A stretch of DNA of 64,000 nt from Halomicrobium zhouii (GTDB lineage Archaea; Halobacteriota; Halobacteria; Halobacteriales; Haloarculaceae): the NCBI RefSeq assembly GCF_900114435.1, contig NZ_FOZK01000004.1, positions 1-64,000 of the forward strand. Direction: 5' to 3'. The position numbers and the translations under genes are program-made. This document shows, in pieces, positions 1 to 8,656 of this stretch. Under the pieces are notes generated by a model. The model was not told the DNA's origin, did not search any database, and saw only the letters and a list, made by a program, of their open reading frames with translations. Numbering within the stretch: the stretch's first letter is position 1; every line of letters begins with the position of its first letter.

Positions 1-25
1 GGTTCCGACGGACGGGAGGAACCAA

Positions 26-61
26 GGAACGAGCGAGCGGGGAACGAAGTGGCCCGCGAGC
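26..61. repeat. Palindromic hairpin element, intergenic copy
   Basis: Read on the minus strand this forms a GCGGG/CCCGC stem around the 11-nt loop CCACTTCGTTC, followed by a CGCTCGCTCGTTCC tail. Nearly the same 35 bases occur on the other strand inside the P-type ATPase gene at 58170-58204. It belongs to the hairpin class also seen at 6413-6441 and 9547-9656. Its function is unknown to me. Confidence 0.6.
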
Positions 62-199
62 AGCTCGGTTTCGACCGGCGGGAGGCACCGAGTTCTAAGC
101 GAGCGGGGGCTACAGAAACTCGTGACCCGTCTGCTTTCGAACGCAGATGACTCGCGTTCGTGGTATCGAGGACTGCGTGAGGAGCAACAGTAACGCCGA

Positions 200-1543
200 T
201 TACACGCCCCAGGGGTAGGTCTCCGGGGGCTCGCGGTCGTCGGCCTCCGGTTCGGCGTGAAGGGGGTGTAGCGCCGTTGTCTCGTCGACGTGGACGTAGG
301 CGTCGTACCGGTCGGGGAGGACGGTCGGCACGTAGTTGCCGAGTTCGCGCTTGGGGTGGTAGACGACGCCGATAGCGCGGTGGCCCCGTGGCTCGGCGAG
401 CGGTCCCTCCTCGTCGCGGTCGAACGCGATGCTGGAGTCCCCGACGCCGGCGCGGTGGAAGACGGACTCGTAGCTCCCGGCTTTGGCCGGCGGGACGGAC
501 ATCACTTCCGCCGGTTCGCCCCAGGCATCGGCGGCGACGACGCTGCCGCGCTCGGTGCCGAAGCCGACGATCGACGCCTCGTCCGGGCCGACCTGCTCGC
601 GGATCAGCTGGCCGACGTTGACCTCGCCGCGGCGGGCCATGTCGGTCGCGCGTGCGTCGCCGACGTGGGTGTTGTGCGCCCAGACGATCACCGTGCTGTC
701 GGGGCCGTAGTGGCTCCGGAGGCGCTCCAGCGTCTCGACCATGTGCTCGTCGCGGACGTTCCAGGACTCGACGTCGGCCTGGATCATCGACCGGTAGTAC
801 GCCTCGGCGTTCTTCGCGACGAGTGCGTTCTGCTCGGCGGCGAAGCTGTCCTCCCGGACCTCGTTCCCCCGGACGTCGTGGCTGAGTCGCTGGAGCACGT
901 CGACGACCTCGTCCTCGCAGTCCTCGGGCGCCAGCCGGAGGTCGCGGGCGTAGGACTGGCCGTCCTCGCTGTAGGGCTCGAAGCACGCGTACGCCTCGCG
1001 GGCCCGGTCGGCGGCCGCCGGGTCGACGTCTTCGAGGTAGTCGACGACGGCCGCCATCGACTCGAACAGCGAGTAGACGTCCATCCCGTAGAAGCCCACG
1101 CGGTCCTCCTCGCCCCGCCGGTCGTTGATCCGGCGAAGCCAGTCGACGAACTCGACGGTCTCCCAGTTGGCCCACAGCCAGGTAGGCCAGCGGTCGAACT
1201 CGTCGAGGACGTCCAGGGCGCCGCCGGACGGGGACGTCTCGCCCCGAACGTACCGGTTCACCTCGTAGCAGTCGGTCCAGTCCCCCTCGACGGCCACGAC
1301 GTCGAAGCCGTAGTCCTCGACGAGGCGCGCGGTCAGACGGGCTCGCCAGCGGTGGAACTCTGCGGTGCCGTGGGAGGACTCGCCCAGCAGAACGTACGTC
1401 GAGTCGGCGACGTGGGCGGCCAGGTCGTCGACGGTGTCTGTCGTCAGCGGCGTCGCTCGCTGGCGAACGGCCTCGATAGCGTCGTCGGCGTCGTCAGCCC
1501 CCGTCGCCCCGCGCTGGAGGTCCGGGGTGCGTATCGTGCTCAT
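200..1543 (-). CDS. Erythromycin esterase family protein
   Basis: A 447-aa protein of the EreA/EreB-like fold. The N-terminal motif LLGESSHG (Glu55, His58) and the later WAHNTHVGD motif match the conserved acidic and histidine residues of the erythromycin esterase family, and the length is typical. No signal peptide is visible, so it is probably cytoplasmic. Haloarchaea are not macrolide-sensitive in the bacterial way, so the natural substrate is unlikely to be erythromycin; an ester or lactone hydrolase role is inference. It is followed on the same strand by the small acidic gene at 1574-1891 upstream, with 30 bases between, so the two may be co-transcribed. Confidence 0.85.
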   Translation of the reverse strand: MSTIRTPDLQRGATGADDADDAIEAVRQRATPLTTDTVDDLAAHVADSTYVLLGESSHGTAEFHRWRARLTARLVEDYGFDVVAVEGDWTDCYEVNRYVRGETSPSGGALDVLDEFDRWPTWLWANWETVEFVDWLRRINDRRGEEDRVGFYGMDVYSLFESMAAVVDYLEDVDPAAADRAREAYACFEPYSEDGQSYARDLRLAPEDCEDEVVDVLQRLSHDVRGNEVREDSFAAEQNALVAKNAEAYYRSMIQADVESWNVRDEHMVETLERLRSHYGPDSTVIVWAHNTHVGDARATDMARRGEVNVGQLIREQVGPDEASIVGFGTERGSVVAADAWGEPAEVMSVPPAKAGSYESVFHRAGVGDSSIAFDRDEEGPLAEPRGHRAIGVVYHPKRELGNYVPTVLPDRYDAYVHVDETTALHPLHAEPEADDREPPETYPWGV

Positions 1544-1573
1544 GATGGCTGACTCCTGACAGTGAACCCGTGG

Positions 1574-1891
1574 TTACTCCTCGTCCTCGACCGCGTCGCG
1601 TTTGACGAGCCGCATCGGGTGGGTGCCGTCGAGCGTCGCGTCCTCGTCGGACGGGTAGACGGCTGCCATGTTCTTGTCCTCGAACTCTTCTTCGAACTGC
1701 TCCCAGGATATCTCCGTGAACTCCTCGTCCTCGATGTCGGGGAAGCCGATGCGGAGGAGCCCCTGGTCGCCGGTCCCTTCGGACCCTGCGAGGTGGGCCG
1801 GGTAGCCGCCGCGCTCCTCGACGATCGTTCGGACGAGCGTCGGATCCCGCGCGTGGTGGACGGTCGTCTCGTCGGAGTGGTCACTGGACAT
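1574..1891 (-). CDS. Small acidic conserved protein
   Basis: A 105-aa soluble acidic protein. It carries the pattern GTGDQGLLRIGFPD followed by ISWEQFEEEFEDKNMAAVYP, which I recognise from a small bacterial and archaeal family often mis-named '1,4-alpha-glucan branching enzyme' although it lacks any glycosidase domain. True function is unknown. It ends 30 bases before the start of the erythromycin esterase gene and is probably transcribed with it. Confidence 0.7.
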   Translation of the reverse strand: MSSDHSDETTVHHARDPTLVRTIVEERGGYPAHLAGSEGTGDQGLLRIGFPDIEDEEFTEISWEQFEEEFEDKNMAAVYPSDEDATLDGTHPMRLVKRDAVEDEE

Positions 1892-1957
1892 ACTAGCTCG
1901 TTCCAGGGACGGCGGGCACTTAGTGTCGCTGCCTAATCAAGTCGCCCGAAACCCGGT

Positions 1958-2188
1958 TCACTCCTCGGGGTCGCACTCGGGCGGGAAGTCGGCCTTCGAC
2001 GAGCGCTCGGCGCCGCATCTGATACAGCGGAAGAAGCGCTCTCGATACCCGGTCTGGCCGTCCCAGCGGCGGTGCTGGTCGGGATGTTTCCCCGGAACCC
2101 AGTCGGTCTTGTCGACGACGAGGTGCTGTTCAACCGGCGTCGCGTCGGGATATGCTGGTGCGGCGGATCTGTTGTCGTGGGTGTTCAT
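1958..2188 (-). CDS. Small zinc-finger-like protein
   Basis: A 76-aa protein read from ATG at 2186-2188. The C-terminal half has FRCIRCGAE and a further Cys (ECDPEE), so a CxxC knuckle with one more Cys is visible; a fourth ligand would have to be a His such as those in the PGKHPDQHRRW segment. The acidic C-terminus is typical of haloarchaea. A longer in-frame reading upstream exists, but only this start lies after an AT-rich stretch and gives a compact acidic protein. No function can be assigned. Confidence 0.6.
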   Translation of the reverse strand: MNTHDNRSAAPAYPDATPVEQHLVVDKTDWVPGKHPDQHRRWDGQTGYRERFFRCIRCGAERSSKADFPPECDPEE

Positions 2189-2515
2189 TTTGCTAGTTCC
2201 CACAGCGGTCGGTGCAGACACCGGTCCGGCGGCTCCGGCGGCGTCGAAACGTTCGGTGACCGCGGTAGGCACCAGACGACTATAAGCGACTCCCCTGGCA
2301 GCACGGTGACGTGTCAAAAACCGCACGACAGCGGTGGGATCGATGGCGAAATTCGCGCCCGCTTTGGGGGCAGCTGGACGTCGTCGCTGCTTGCAGTCGC
2401 AAGCGGTCGTAAGCGGTCGGATAGCGAGGTAACGACGGCTTACGGATCCGCCGGAACCTGTCGGCACCCCAACTCCTTTGCCCGTACCGGTCCAAGTACG
2501 GGCGAGGATACTCGC
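2189..2515. other. Intergenic region without a supported gene
   Basis: Divergent spacer between the small zinc-finger-like gene (minus) and the DUF5789 gene (plus). Short near-repeats of the type AAGCGGTCG are present around 2400-2420. Open frames crossing it are arginine-rich or overlap the real genes, so none is called. Confidence 0.5.
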
Positions 2516-2860
2516 ATGAGTGACAACCGCGACATGGGGATCGAGTTCGGTGCCTTGCAGGAAGACCTCGAGAACGAGTCCTATCCCATCTCGAAGGAGG
2601 AACTGCTGGAGAAATACGGCGACCGGACGGTCGAGCACTCGGGCGGCGAGAGCACCGTCGAGGAGGTCATCGGCCCGCTCGGGCGCGAGGAGTTCGAGGG
2701 ACAGGACCAGATCCACCAGTCGATCCTCAACATGGTCGGGGACGACGCTGAGGGTCGCAAGGAGTACTCCGACCGCGGGGGTTCAGTGGCCGGCGAGAAC
2801 CGCGACACCGACGGTGGTGACGGGGACGGCGAGGGGGACGGAAGCCAGGAATCCCTCTAA
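2516..2860 (+). CDS. DUF5789 family protein
   Basis: A 114-aa acidic protein starting at ATG 2516. The core (ISKEELLEKYGDRTVE, then IGPLGREEFEGQDQIHQSILNMVGDDAEGRKEYSDR) matches the haloarchaeal DUF5789 pattern, followed by a disordered Gly/Asp tail. A paralogue lies at 15783-16190. Function is unknown; these proteins are small, soluble and very acidic. It lies 68 bases before dpsA on the same strand. Confidence 0.75.
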   Translation: MSDNRDMGIEFGALQEDLENESYPISKEELLEKYGDRTVEHSGGESTVEEVIGPLGREEFEGQDQIHQSILNMVGDDAEGRKEYSDRGGSVAGENRDTDGGDGDGEGDGSQESL

Positions 2861-2928
2861 GTACCTGTCGCTGACGCTAACTTTCTTACGGCCGCCCGGA
2901 GTAGTCGGCATGCAGTCGGGCGATATCC

Positions 2929-3603
2929 ATGAGCCACCAACAGCCACCCACCCAGAGCCAGCAGTCCGAACAGCCACCGAACGACCAGCAGCCCCCGCAG
3001 CCCCAGCACGCCCAGCAGCAGGTGCAGATGCAGTCCCAGGGGGGTCAGCTGCAACGCCAGAGCCAGCCCCGCCAGGCGGACCAGCGGCTGTTCCCGACGC
3101 GGAATTTCCTCGACGAGCGGGTTCGGGCGACCAGCATCACCGCGCTCAACCAGGTCCTCGCGGACATCACGGCGGTCACCATGCAGACGAAGACGGCTCA
3201 CTGGAACGTCCGCGGGCCGAACTTCTACCAGCTTCACGAGCTGTTCGAGGACGTCGCCGACACGCTGGAAGCGTTCACCGACGACATCGCCGAGCGGGCC
3301 ACGGCGCTCGGCGGGCAGGCCCACGGCACCGCACCAGTCGTCGCCCGGGAGTCGTACGTCCCCCAGATGCCCCCGACGCTCTCGGACGAGCAGGCGCTGC
3401 TCGAGGCGATCGCGTCCAGCCTCGCGCGGTTCGACGCCACGCTGTACGAGCAGATCAATGCCGTCTCCGAGCAGGGCGACCTCGACACCGCCGACCTGCT
3501 CAACGAGGTCTCGCGCGGCGTGTCGAAGGCGCTGTGGCTCGTCGAAGCCCACCTGCAGGGCCAGGGCCCCGTTCCGGGCCAGGCCCAGCGGGGGATGCAG
3601 TAG
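2929..3603 (+). CDS. dpsA: Dps-type ferritin with Gln-rich N-terminal tail
   Basis: A 224-aa protein. Residues about 65-210 form a Dps/ferritin-like four-helix domain: AHWNVRG and QLHELFEDVADTLEAFTDDIAERA carry the His, Asp and Glu residues of the intersubunit ferroxidase centre. It should oxidise and store iron and protect DNA against peroxide. The first 60 residues are an unusual Gln/Pro-rich tail (Q and P make up most of it), far longer than the short tail of typical DpsA. Similar Gln-rich composition occurs in three other proteins of this window (7077-7913, 16909-18075, 20191-21468). Confidence 0.9.
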   Translation: MSHQQPPTQSQQSEQPPNDQQPPQPQHAQQQVQMQSQGGQLQRQSQPRQADQRLFPTRNFLDERVRATSITALNQVLADITAVTMQTKTAHWNVRGPNFYQLHELFEDVADTLEAFTDDIAERATALGGQAHGTAPVVARESYVPQMPPTLSDEQALLEAIASSLARFDATLYEQINAVSEQGDLDTADLLNEVSRGVSKALWLVEAHLQGQGPVPGQAQRGMQ

Positions 3604-3747
3604 CGAGCGTCTCCGACCGCAACGAGCGGGTCAGCAAAGCGTTAAAGAGAATTGCGCCGCAAGCTATCACGTGGCTCACACTACGTCCCGGAGCCTCCCG
3701 CGACGGCGTCGAACGGGGACGACGTGGGGCCACCCGGAGGAGCCGAC

Positions 3748-5319
3748 GTGACCACGAGCGATTTCTGGTACAAGAACGCGCTGATCTACGGCGTCGACCT
3801 CGAGACGTTCATGGATTCGGACGGCGACGGCGTCGGTGACATCCAGGGGCTGATCGGTCGGCTGGACTACCTCGACCGGCTCGGCGTCGACTGCCTGTGG
3901 GTGTTGCCGTTTTACCCCTCGCCCCGGCGGGACGACGGCTACGACGTCACCGACTACTACGACGTCGACGACCGCTACGGGACCTTGGGCGACTTCGTCG
4001 AACTGGTCCGCGAGGCCGACTCCCGCGGCATCCGCGTCCTCATCGACCTCATCGTCAACCACACCTCGCGGGACCACCCGTGGTTCCAGAAGGCTCGCCG
4101 GGGCGAACAGCCGTATCGCGACTACTACGTCTGGTCCGAAGACCCGCCCGAGCCCGAGGTGCCGCCGATATTCCCGGACGAGGAGGACAGCGTCTGGAGC
4201 TACGACGAGGAGGCGGCGGCGTCCTACTACCACCGGTTCTACAGCCACGAACCCGGCCTCGACATGTCGAACCCGGCCGTCCGCCGCGAGGTCGAGCAAA
4301 TCATGGGCTTCTGGCTCCAGCTCGGCGTCTCCGGCTTCCGGTTCGACGCCGCGCCGATCATGATCGGGAAGAAGGGCCTCGAGTCGACGGCGATGGCCAA
4401 TCCCCACGACGTCTTCAGGGAGTTCCGCGAGTTTGTCGACCGGCGCAGCGAGGACGCCCTCCTGCTCGGCGAGGCGGGCGGGACGGCCAGCGAGGTCGGC
4501 GAGTTCTTCGGCGACGGCGACGAGCTGAACATGCTGTTCGACTTCCTGCTGGCCGGCTACCTCTTCCACTCGCTGGCCACGGAGGACGCCGCGTCGCTCA
4601 GCGAGGGACTCAAGATCCTCCCCGAGATGCCCGAGACCGGCCAGTGGGCGAACTTCCTGCGTAACCACGACGAACTCAACCTCGAGTGGGTGACCGAGGC
4701 CCAGCGCCAGGACGTCTTCGACGCGTTCGCCCCCGACGAGTCGATGCGTATCTTCGACCGTGGCGTCCGGCGGCGGCTCGCGCCGATGTTCGACGGCGAC
4801 CAGGCCCGGATCCGGATGGCCGTCCGGACGCCCATGCAGTGGGCCGACGAGGAGAACGCCGGCTTCTCGTCGGCGCCGGCGTCGGAACTGACCCGCCCGG
4901 TCGTCGACGACGAGGAGTTCGGCTACGAGTCCGTCAACGTCGACGACCAGCGCTTCGACGAGGGGTCGCTGCTGAACTGGATGGAGTCGCTCTCACACAC
5001 CCGGATGGAGCACCCGGAAATCGGCTGGGGCGACTGCGCGATTCTCGACGTCGAGACCCACGACGTGTTCGCCCACCGCGCCGACTGGGACGGCCGCTCG
5101 CTCGTCGCCGTCCACAACCTCACCGGCGACCCACAGACGACGGCCGTCACGCTCGAAGAGGGCGAGGACGCCTGCGTCGTCCCCGTCTTCGGCGACCAGG
5201 ACCACGGCGTCGACGGCGGGACGATCGAACTCGACATGGACCCGTACGGCTACCACTGGTTCCGCGTCGGCATCGTCCAGAACTCCCCCGTCCAGCCCAT
5301 CGAGGACCGCTCGCCGTAG
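3748..5319 (+). CDS. GH13 trehalose synthase-like protein with internal deletion
   Basis: Read from GTG 3748, preceded by GGAGG at 3736-3740; 523 aa. The (beta/alpha)8 GH13 motifs are present in order: DLIVNHTS, GFRFDAAP (nucleophile Asp), LLGEA (acid/base Glu) and FLRNHDEL (third Asp), then RTPMQW and a C-terminal beta domain. It most resembles TreS (maltose to trehalose isomerisation) or maltose glucosyltransferases. Between RRRLAPMFDGDQ and VRTPMQW only six residues remain, where TreS proteins have nearly forty including the conserved YGDEIGMG segment of strand beta-8. The frame is intact, so the protein may be inactive or altered. It sits downstream of dpsA and in the same window as otsAB. 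Confidence 0.8.
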   Translation: MTTSDFWYKNALIYGVDLETFMDSDGDGVGDIQGLIGRLDYLDRLGVDCLWVLPFYPSPRRDDGYDVTDYYDVDDRYGTLGDFVELVREADSRGIRVLIDLIVNHTSRDHPWFQKARRGEQPYRDYYVWSEDPPEPEVPPIFPDEEDSVWSYDEEAAASYYHRFYSHEPGLDMSNPAVRREVEQIMGFWLQLGVSGFRFDAAPIMIGKKGLESTAMANPHDVFREFREFVDRRSEDALLLGEAGGTASEVGEFFGDGDELNMLFDFLLAGYLFHSLATEDAASLSEGLKILPEMPETGQWANFLRNHDELNLEWVTEAQRQDVFDAFAPDESMRIFDRGVRRRLAPMFDGDQARIRMAVRTPMQWADEENAGFSSAPASELTRPVVDDEEFGYESVNVDDQRFDEGSLLNWMESLSHTRMEHPEIGWGDCAILDVETHDVFAHRADWDGRSLVAVHNLTGDPQTTAVTLEEGEDACVVPVFGDQDHGVDGGTIELDMDPYGYHWFRVGIVQNSPVQPIEDRSP

Positions 5320-5461
5320 GCCGACGCGACCGGCCCGCGGGCAGGAACCGACCGATCGAACGATTCACCGGCGAATCAGACCATGCAACGAACCCAGCAT
5401 CCGACCCGACTCGACCCGTCGTATCGCATCGAAACGTCAGGTTCCGCACGGAGGGGTCCCG

Positions 5462-6412
5462 ATGCCTGAACTCGGCTACACTCTCTCCAGCGAGGAGCAC
5501 GGGCCGAACGCACTCGTCGACCACGCGGTCCGTGCCGAGGAGGCCGGCTTCGAGTTCGCCGTCGCCTCCGACCACTACCACCCGTGGGTCCAGAACCAGG
5601 GCGAGGCGCCCTTCGTCTGGGCGACGCTCGGCGGCGTCGCCCGCGAGACGGCGGACCTGCGGGTCGGCACCGGCGTCACCGCGCCGATCATCCGCGTTCA
5701 CCCCGCCATCGTGGCCCAGGCCACCGCGACCACGGCGTCGCTGTTCGAGGGACGATTCTTCTTCGGCGTCGGCACCGGCGAGAAGCTCAACGAGCACGTC
5801 ACGGGCGAGCGCTGGCCAGCGTTCGACGAGCGCATGTCGATGCTCGAGGAGTCGGTCGACGTCATCCGGAAGCTCTGGACCGGCCAGAACGTCACCCACC
5901 GCGGGGAGCACTACACCGTCGAGAACGCGAAGCTGTTCACGCTCCCCGAGGAGCCCCCGGACGTCGTCGTCTCGGGGACTGGCCCAAAGTCCGCGACGAA
6001 GGCCGGCGAGTTCGGCGACGGCTTCGTCAGTACCGCACCCGCCGAGGACCTGGTCGACCGGTTCCGGGAGTCGGGCGAGGGCCCGCGCTACGGACAGGTG
6101 ACGGTCTGTTACGCCGAAGACGAGCAGACTGCCAGGGAGACGGCGCTGGAGCACTGGCCAAACAGCGCCATCCCCGGCGACGTCAGCTGGGAGCTCCCGA
6201 CGCCGAAACACTTCGAGGCGCTGGCGGCGGACGTCACCGAGGAGGAGATCGCCGAGAGCGTCGTCTGCGGTCCCGACGCCGACGAACACCTCGACCAGAT
6301 CCAGCAGTTCGTCGACGCCGGCTTCGACCACGTCTACGTCCACCAGATCGGTCCGAACCAGGCGGACTTCTTCGACTTCTACGAGTCGGAGATACTGCCG
6401 TCGTTCGGATAG
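5462..6412 (+). CDS. LLM-class F420-dependent oxidoreductase (G6PDH-like subfamily)
   Basis: A 316-aa luciferase-like monooxygenase-fold protein. The segment ASDHYHPWVQNQG, GVGTGEKLNEH, and the C-terminal layout match the TIGR03557-type F420-dependent glucose-6-phosphate dehydrogenase-related subfamily. It should transfer hydride between an alcohol or sugar substrate and deazaflavin F420 in the cytoplasm. The actual substrate cannot be read from the sequence. A hairpin of the repeated intergenic class follows the stop codon immediately (6413-6441). Confidence 0.85.
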   Translation: MPELGYTLSSEEHGPNALVDHAVRAEEAGFEFAVASDHYHPWVQNQGEAPFVWATLGGVARETADLRVGTGVTAPIIRVHPAIVAQATATTASLFEGRFFFGVGTGEKLNEHVTGERWPAFDERMSMLEESVDVIRKLWTGQNVTHRGEHYTVENAKLFTLPEEPPDVVVSGTGPKSATKAGEFGDGFVSTAPAEDLVDRFRESGEGPRYGQVTVCYAEDEQTARETALEHWPNSAIPGDVSWELPTPKHFEALAADVTEEEIAESVVCGPDADEHLDQIQQFVDAGFDHVYVHQIGPNQADFFDFYESEILPSFG

Positions 6413-6441
6413 GCTGGCGGCGAACGAAGTGAGGCGCCAGC
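6413..6441. repeat. Hairpin with conserved 11-nt loop
   Basis: GCTGGCG and CGCCAGC form a 7-bp stem directly after the stop codon of the F420 oxidoreductase gene. Read on the minus strand the loop contains TCACTTCGTTC, the same consensus as the hairpins at 9547-9656. It could act as a transcript-end structure, but there is no T-run after it. Confidence 0.6.
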
Positions 6442-6547
6442 TTGATTGCGAACGGCGAGCGATTCCGTCGGCCGCGATACCGACGTGGGAACTGCCTGAT
6501 CAGTGGTTTGGTGCCAACGTTTTACCGCGCGAACTCCTACGAGCGGT

Positions 6548-6874
6548 ATGAGCGGTCGAGGCGAGAAACCAGACGCCGAGGACGAATCGGAGGCGCTCAG
6601 CATCTCGATCGGCGAGACGCTCTACAACGAGGCGGGCGAACCCGTCGGCACCGTCCGCGGGATCGAGGAGAGCGGCGTGTACCTGACCACCCGGGACGAT
6701 ATCGAGGGGATGAGCATCGAACACGCCAGGTCCGGCCAGTCCTTCGGCGAGGCCGAACTGATGTGGCGCTGTACGCAGTGCGGCGAGATGGGCGACATCG
6801 AGGGCGGGCTCCCGGACACGTGTCCCAACTGCGGGTCGGAGAAGGAAGACCTGATGTACTGGACGGAGGACTGA
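6548..6874 (+). CDS. Rubredoxin-like zinc ribbon protein (DUF7130-type)
   Basis: A 108-aa protein starting at ATG 6548. The first 75 residues form a small beta-rich domain (SIGETLYNEAGEPVGTVRGIEESGVYLTT), and the C-terminus has the two knuckles CTQCGEMG and CPNCGSEKEDL, giving a four-Cys rubredoxin-like metal site. This matches a haloarchaeal family of small single-domain proteins. An electron-transfer or regulatory role is possible but unproven. Its stop codon lies inside the left arm of a hairpin. Confidence 0.7.
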   Translation: MSGRGEKPDAEDESEALSISIGETLYNEAGEPVGTVRGIEESGVYLTTRDDIEGMSIEHARSGQSFGEAELMWRCTQCGEMGDIEGGLPDTCPNCGSEKEDLMYWTED

Positions 6875-6985
6875 TCCGTCCAGTGGCGCGCTCCGTCGCG
6901 CCACCACGGATCAGTCCGAGTGAGAACTGAATTGCCCAGTGGCGCGCTCCGTCGCGCCACCATGGGTCAGTCCGGGTGAAAACTG
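6871..6985. repeat. Tandem direct repeat with two hairpins, overlapping a stop codon
   Basis: Two copies of a 49-base unit start at 6881 and 6937, a spacing of 56 bases. Each contains the inverted repeat GTGGCGCG-CTCCGT-CGCGCCAC (6883-6904 and 6939-6960). The first is extended by CTGATCCG/CGGATCAG (6871-6913), so the TGA stop of the rubredoxin-like gene lies within the outer stem. It could be a transcription terminator or RNA-stability element. Confidence 0.65.
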
Positions 6986-7076
6986 GGGCGTCTGGGAAGC
7001 GGTGGGCCGTCACGCAACTGCGCGGGGCGGGCAGTCGCCCGGTGGACTGCAGGGGGCGTCAGCGAGGACGGTGGGG

Positions 7077-7913
7077 CTATGTCTCCTGGGTCAGTTCCGA
7101 TGTCGTGGTCTCCTGCTCGGAGCGCTGGTCCCCGCCGGTCGGGGACTGGGAAGGCTGGTCGGTCGGCGGTTCCTGCTGGGACCCCTGTGACTCCGGCTGA
7201 CCCGGTGGCGTCTGTGCGGGGGATGGCTGCGTCGGCTGCTGGGTTGGCGGCTGCTGTGATTGCTGGGTCGGTGGCTGAGACTGGCCTCTCTGCCCAGGGG
7301 GCTGCTGGGGCGGCCGTGTGTACCGCTGGGACTGCTGCGGTGGCTGTGTGTACTGCTGGGGTTGCTGGGGCATCGGCTGCTGGGACCGCTGTTGCTGGCC
7401 CGGCGGCTGCTGCATCCCCTGCGTCGGCTGCTCACCGAACTGTGGTGACTGGGGCTGCTGGGACTGCGGTTGCTGCATCGGCTGCTGTCGCTGGGACTGT
7501 GGATACTGCTGGGGCTGTCGGTTCTGCTCGGGCGGTTGCTGTGGCGTCTGGTACTGAGACGCTCCGGACTGGTACTGGGGCGGCTGGAACTGCTGCATCT
7601 GCTGGGGGATCTGCTGGGCCTGGGACTGCATCGCCGCCATCCCGGACTCGGTGGCCTGTTCCGTGTTCTGGACCGCGTTCTCGACGGTCGTGATGTAGGT
7701 GGTGAGCGCGTCGTTGGTGAAGTCGATGCCCTGGCGCTGGGCCCACCTCCCGAGTTCCAGCCCGTTGAGCATCATCTCGGCCGCGCTCTTCTGGAACTCG
7801 ACGGTCTGTTCCAGCGGGAACTCGACCGCCTGTTGCATGGCGCGCTGGCCGTTCTCGATCGTGTCCTGTTGCATCTCTATCGCCTTGCTGACGAGGTCGT
7901 TGGAGTGACTCAT
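7077..7913 (-). CDS. Phasin-like helical protein with long Gln/Pro-rich tail
   Basis: A 278-aa protein from ATG 7911-7913. Residues 1-85 form an amphipathic helical domain (EFPLEQTVEFQKSAAEMMLNGLE, then QRQGIDFTNDALTTYI) that resembles haloarchaeal phasins coating polyhydroxyalkanoate granules; this is a similarity judged by eye only. Residues about 95-265 are almost entirely Q, P, S and Y in loose repeats (QQPQ, PPQQ). The CAG/CCG-rich codons and helical N-terminus on this strand support it over the cysteine/tryptophan-rich frames opposite. No PHA gene is nearby. Confidence 0.7.
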   Translation of the reverse strand: MSHSNDLVSKAIEMQQDTIENGQRAMQQAVEFPLEQTVEFQKSAAEMMLNGLELGRWAQRQGIDFTNDALTTYITTVENAVQNTEQATESGMAAMQSQAQQIPQQMQQFQPPQYQSGASQYQTPQQPPEQNRQPQQYPQSQRQQPMQQPQSQQPQSPQFGEQPTQGMQQPPGQQQRSQQPMPQQPQQYTQPPQQSQRYTRPPQQPPGQRGQSQPPTQQSQQPPTQQPTQPSPAQTPPGQPESQGSQQEPPTDQPSQSPTGGDQRSEQETTTSELTQET

Positions 7914-8275
7914 TGGTAGTGACGTGGTCTTGGTCAATCGCCTGGTCGCGCGACGCCGCCCCCCTTCCCGGGCTGCGGGCACGCGAGGCGGAGGCGGCGG
8001 ATCGCGCGGTCGCTGGTGGCGCCTGTACTCCGCGGGCGTCGACAGGCCGTTCGACTGCAGGTGTCTGTATAAATCGCCGATACCGTTCAGCGGAGTAGTC
8101 GGCGCCGTCCCCGGAAAATGGACGTTTCTCGGCCGGTCCGTCCGGAGCCAGAGGGCGCGACTGGCCCGTCGGAGGCGGCGTGAAGACGGCGATCCCGGCG
8201 GTAAGACACCCCTGACGCGAGCGGTGACGTGACCACGACGGTGAGAGAAGAGAGGCCGGAGAGTGAAATCGGCTG
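7914..8275. other. Intergenic region
   Basis: 362 bases upstream of the Gln-rich gene and downstream of the HalOD1 gene (both on the minus strand). A short AT-rich stretch near 8065-8075 (CTGTATAAATCG) could hold a TATA box. I see no credible gene. Confidence 0.4.
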
Positions 8276-8623
8276 CTACCGCTGGACGGGCGGCGACTGG
8301 CGCGGCGGGACGATGGCGATCTGGCCGTTACTGTAGACGGTTACCTGGTGGTTCCAGACGGTGAAACTGAGGTGGCCGTTCGTCCGCGGGGTCCCGTCCG
8401 GTCTGGGCGCGAAGAGGCGGTCCAGCGCATCGGGGTCCACGTGGTCGTTCAGGGTGAAGCCGGTGTCGGTGACGTCGATGCCGGTGACGTCGGAGATGGC
8501 GTGGGCGAGCGTCGTCGTCAGCTCCGCGGCGCCGTCGAAGTCGTGCCTGACGAAGTAGTTCCGGGTGTCACGGGCCTGCTGCTGGGGGGCGTTGTGTTCG
8601 ACGTGTTGTCCGTTGCGATACAT
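8276..8623 (-). CDS. HalOD1 output domain protein
   Basis: A 115-aa single-domain protein from ATG 8621-8623 (an in-frame GTG lies 12 bases upstream). It shows the HalOD1 pattern: paired helices ELTTTLAHAISDVTGID, then HVDPDALDRLFAPRPDGTPRTNGHLSF, and the final strands VTVYSNGQIAIV. HalOD1 is a haloarchaeal domain thought to act as an output or small-molecule-binding module in signalling; stand-alone copies are common. A perfect 15-base palindrome lies 34 bases upstream of the start. A paralogue is carried on the composite element at 42822-43100. Confidence 0.8.
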   Translation of the reverse strand: MYRNGQHVEHNAPQQQARDTRNYFVRHDFDGAAELTTTLAHAISDVTGIDVTDTGFTLNDHVDPDALDRLFAPRPDGTPRTNGHLSFTVWNHQVTVYSNGQIAIVPPRQSPPVQR

Positions 8624-8656
8624 TGATTGAGTCACTCTGTCCGTTGTCGGTGTGTT

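Noticed and set aside
290-1552. 420-aa frame opposite the erythromycin esterase gene
   Set aside because: The minus frame has clear family motifs; the plus frame is a codon-bias shadow.
6871-6985. CRISPR-like repeat
   Set aside because: Only two copies, separated by 7 bases, and each is a hairpin; no spacers are present.
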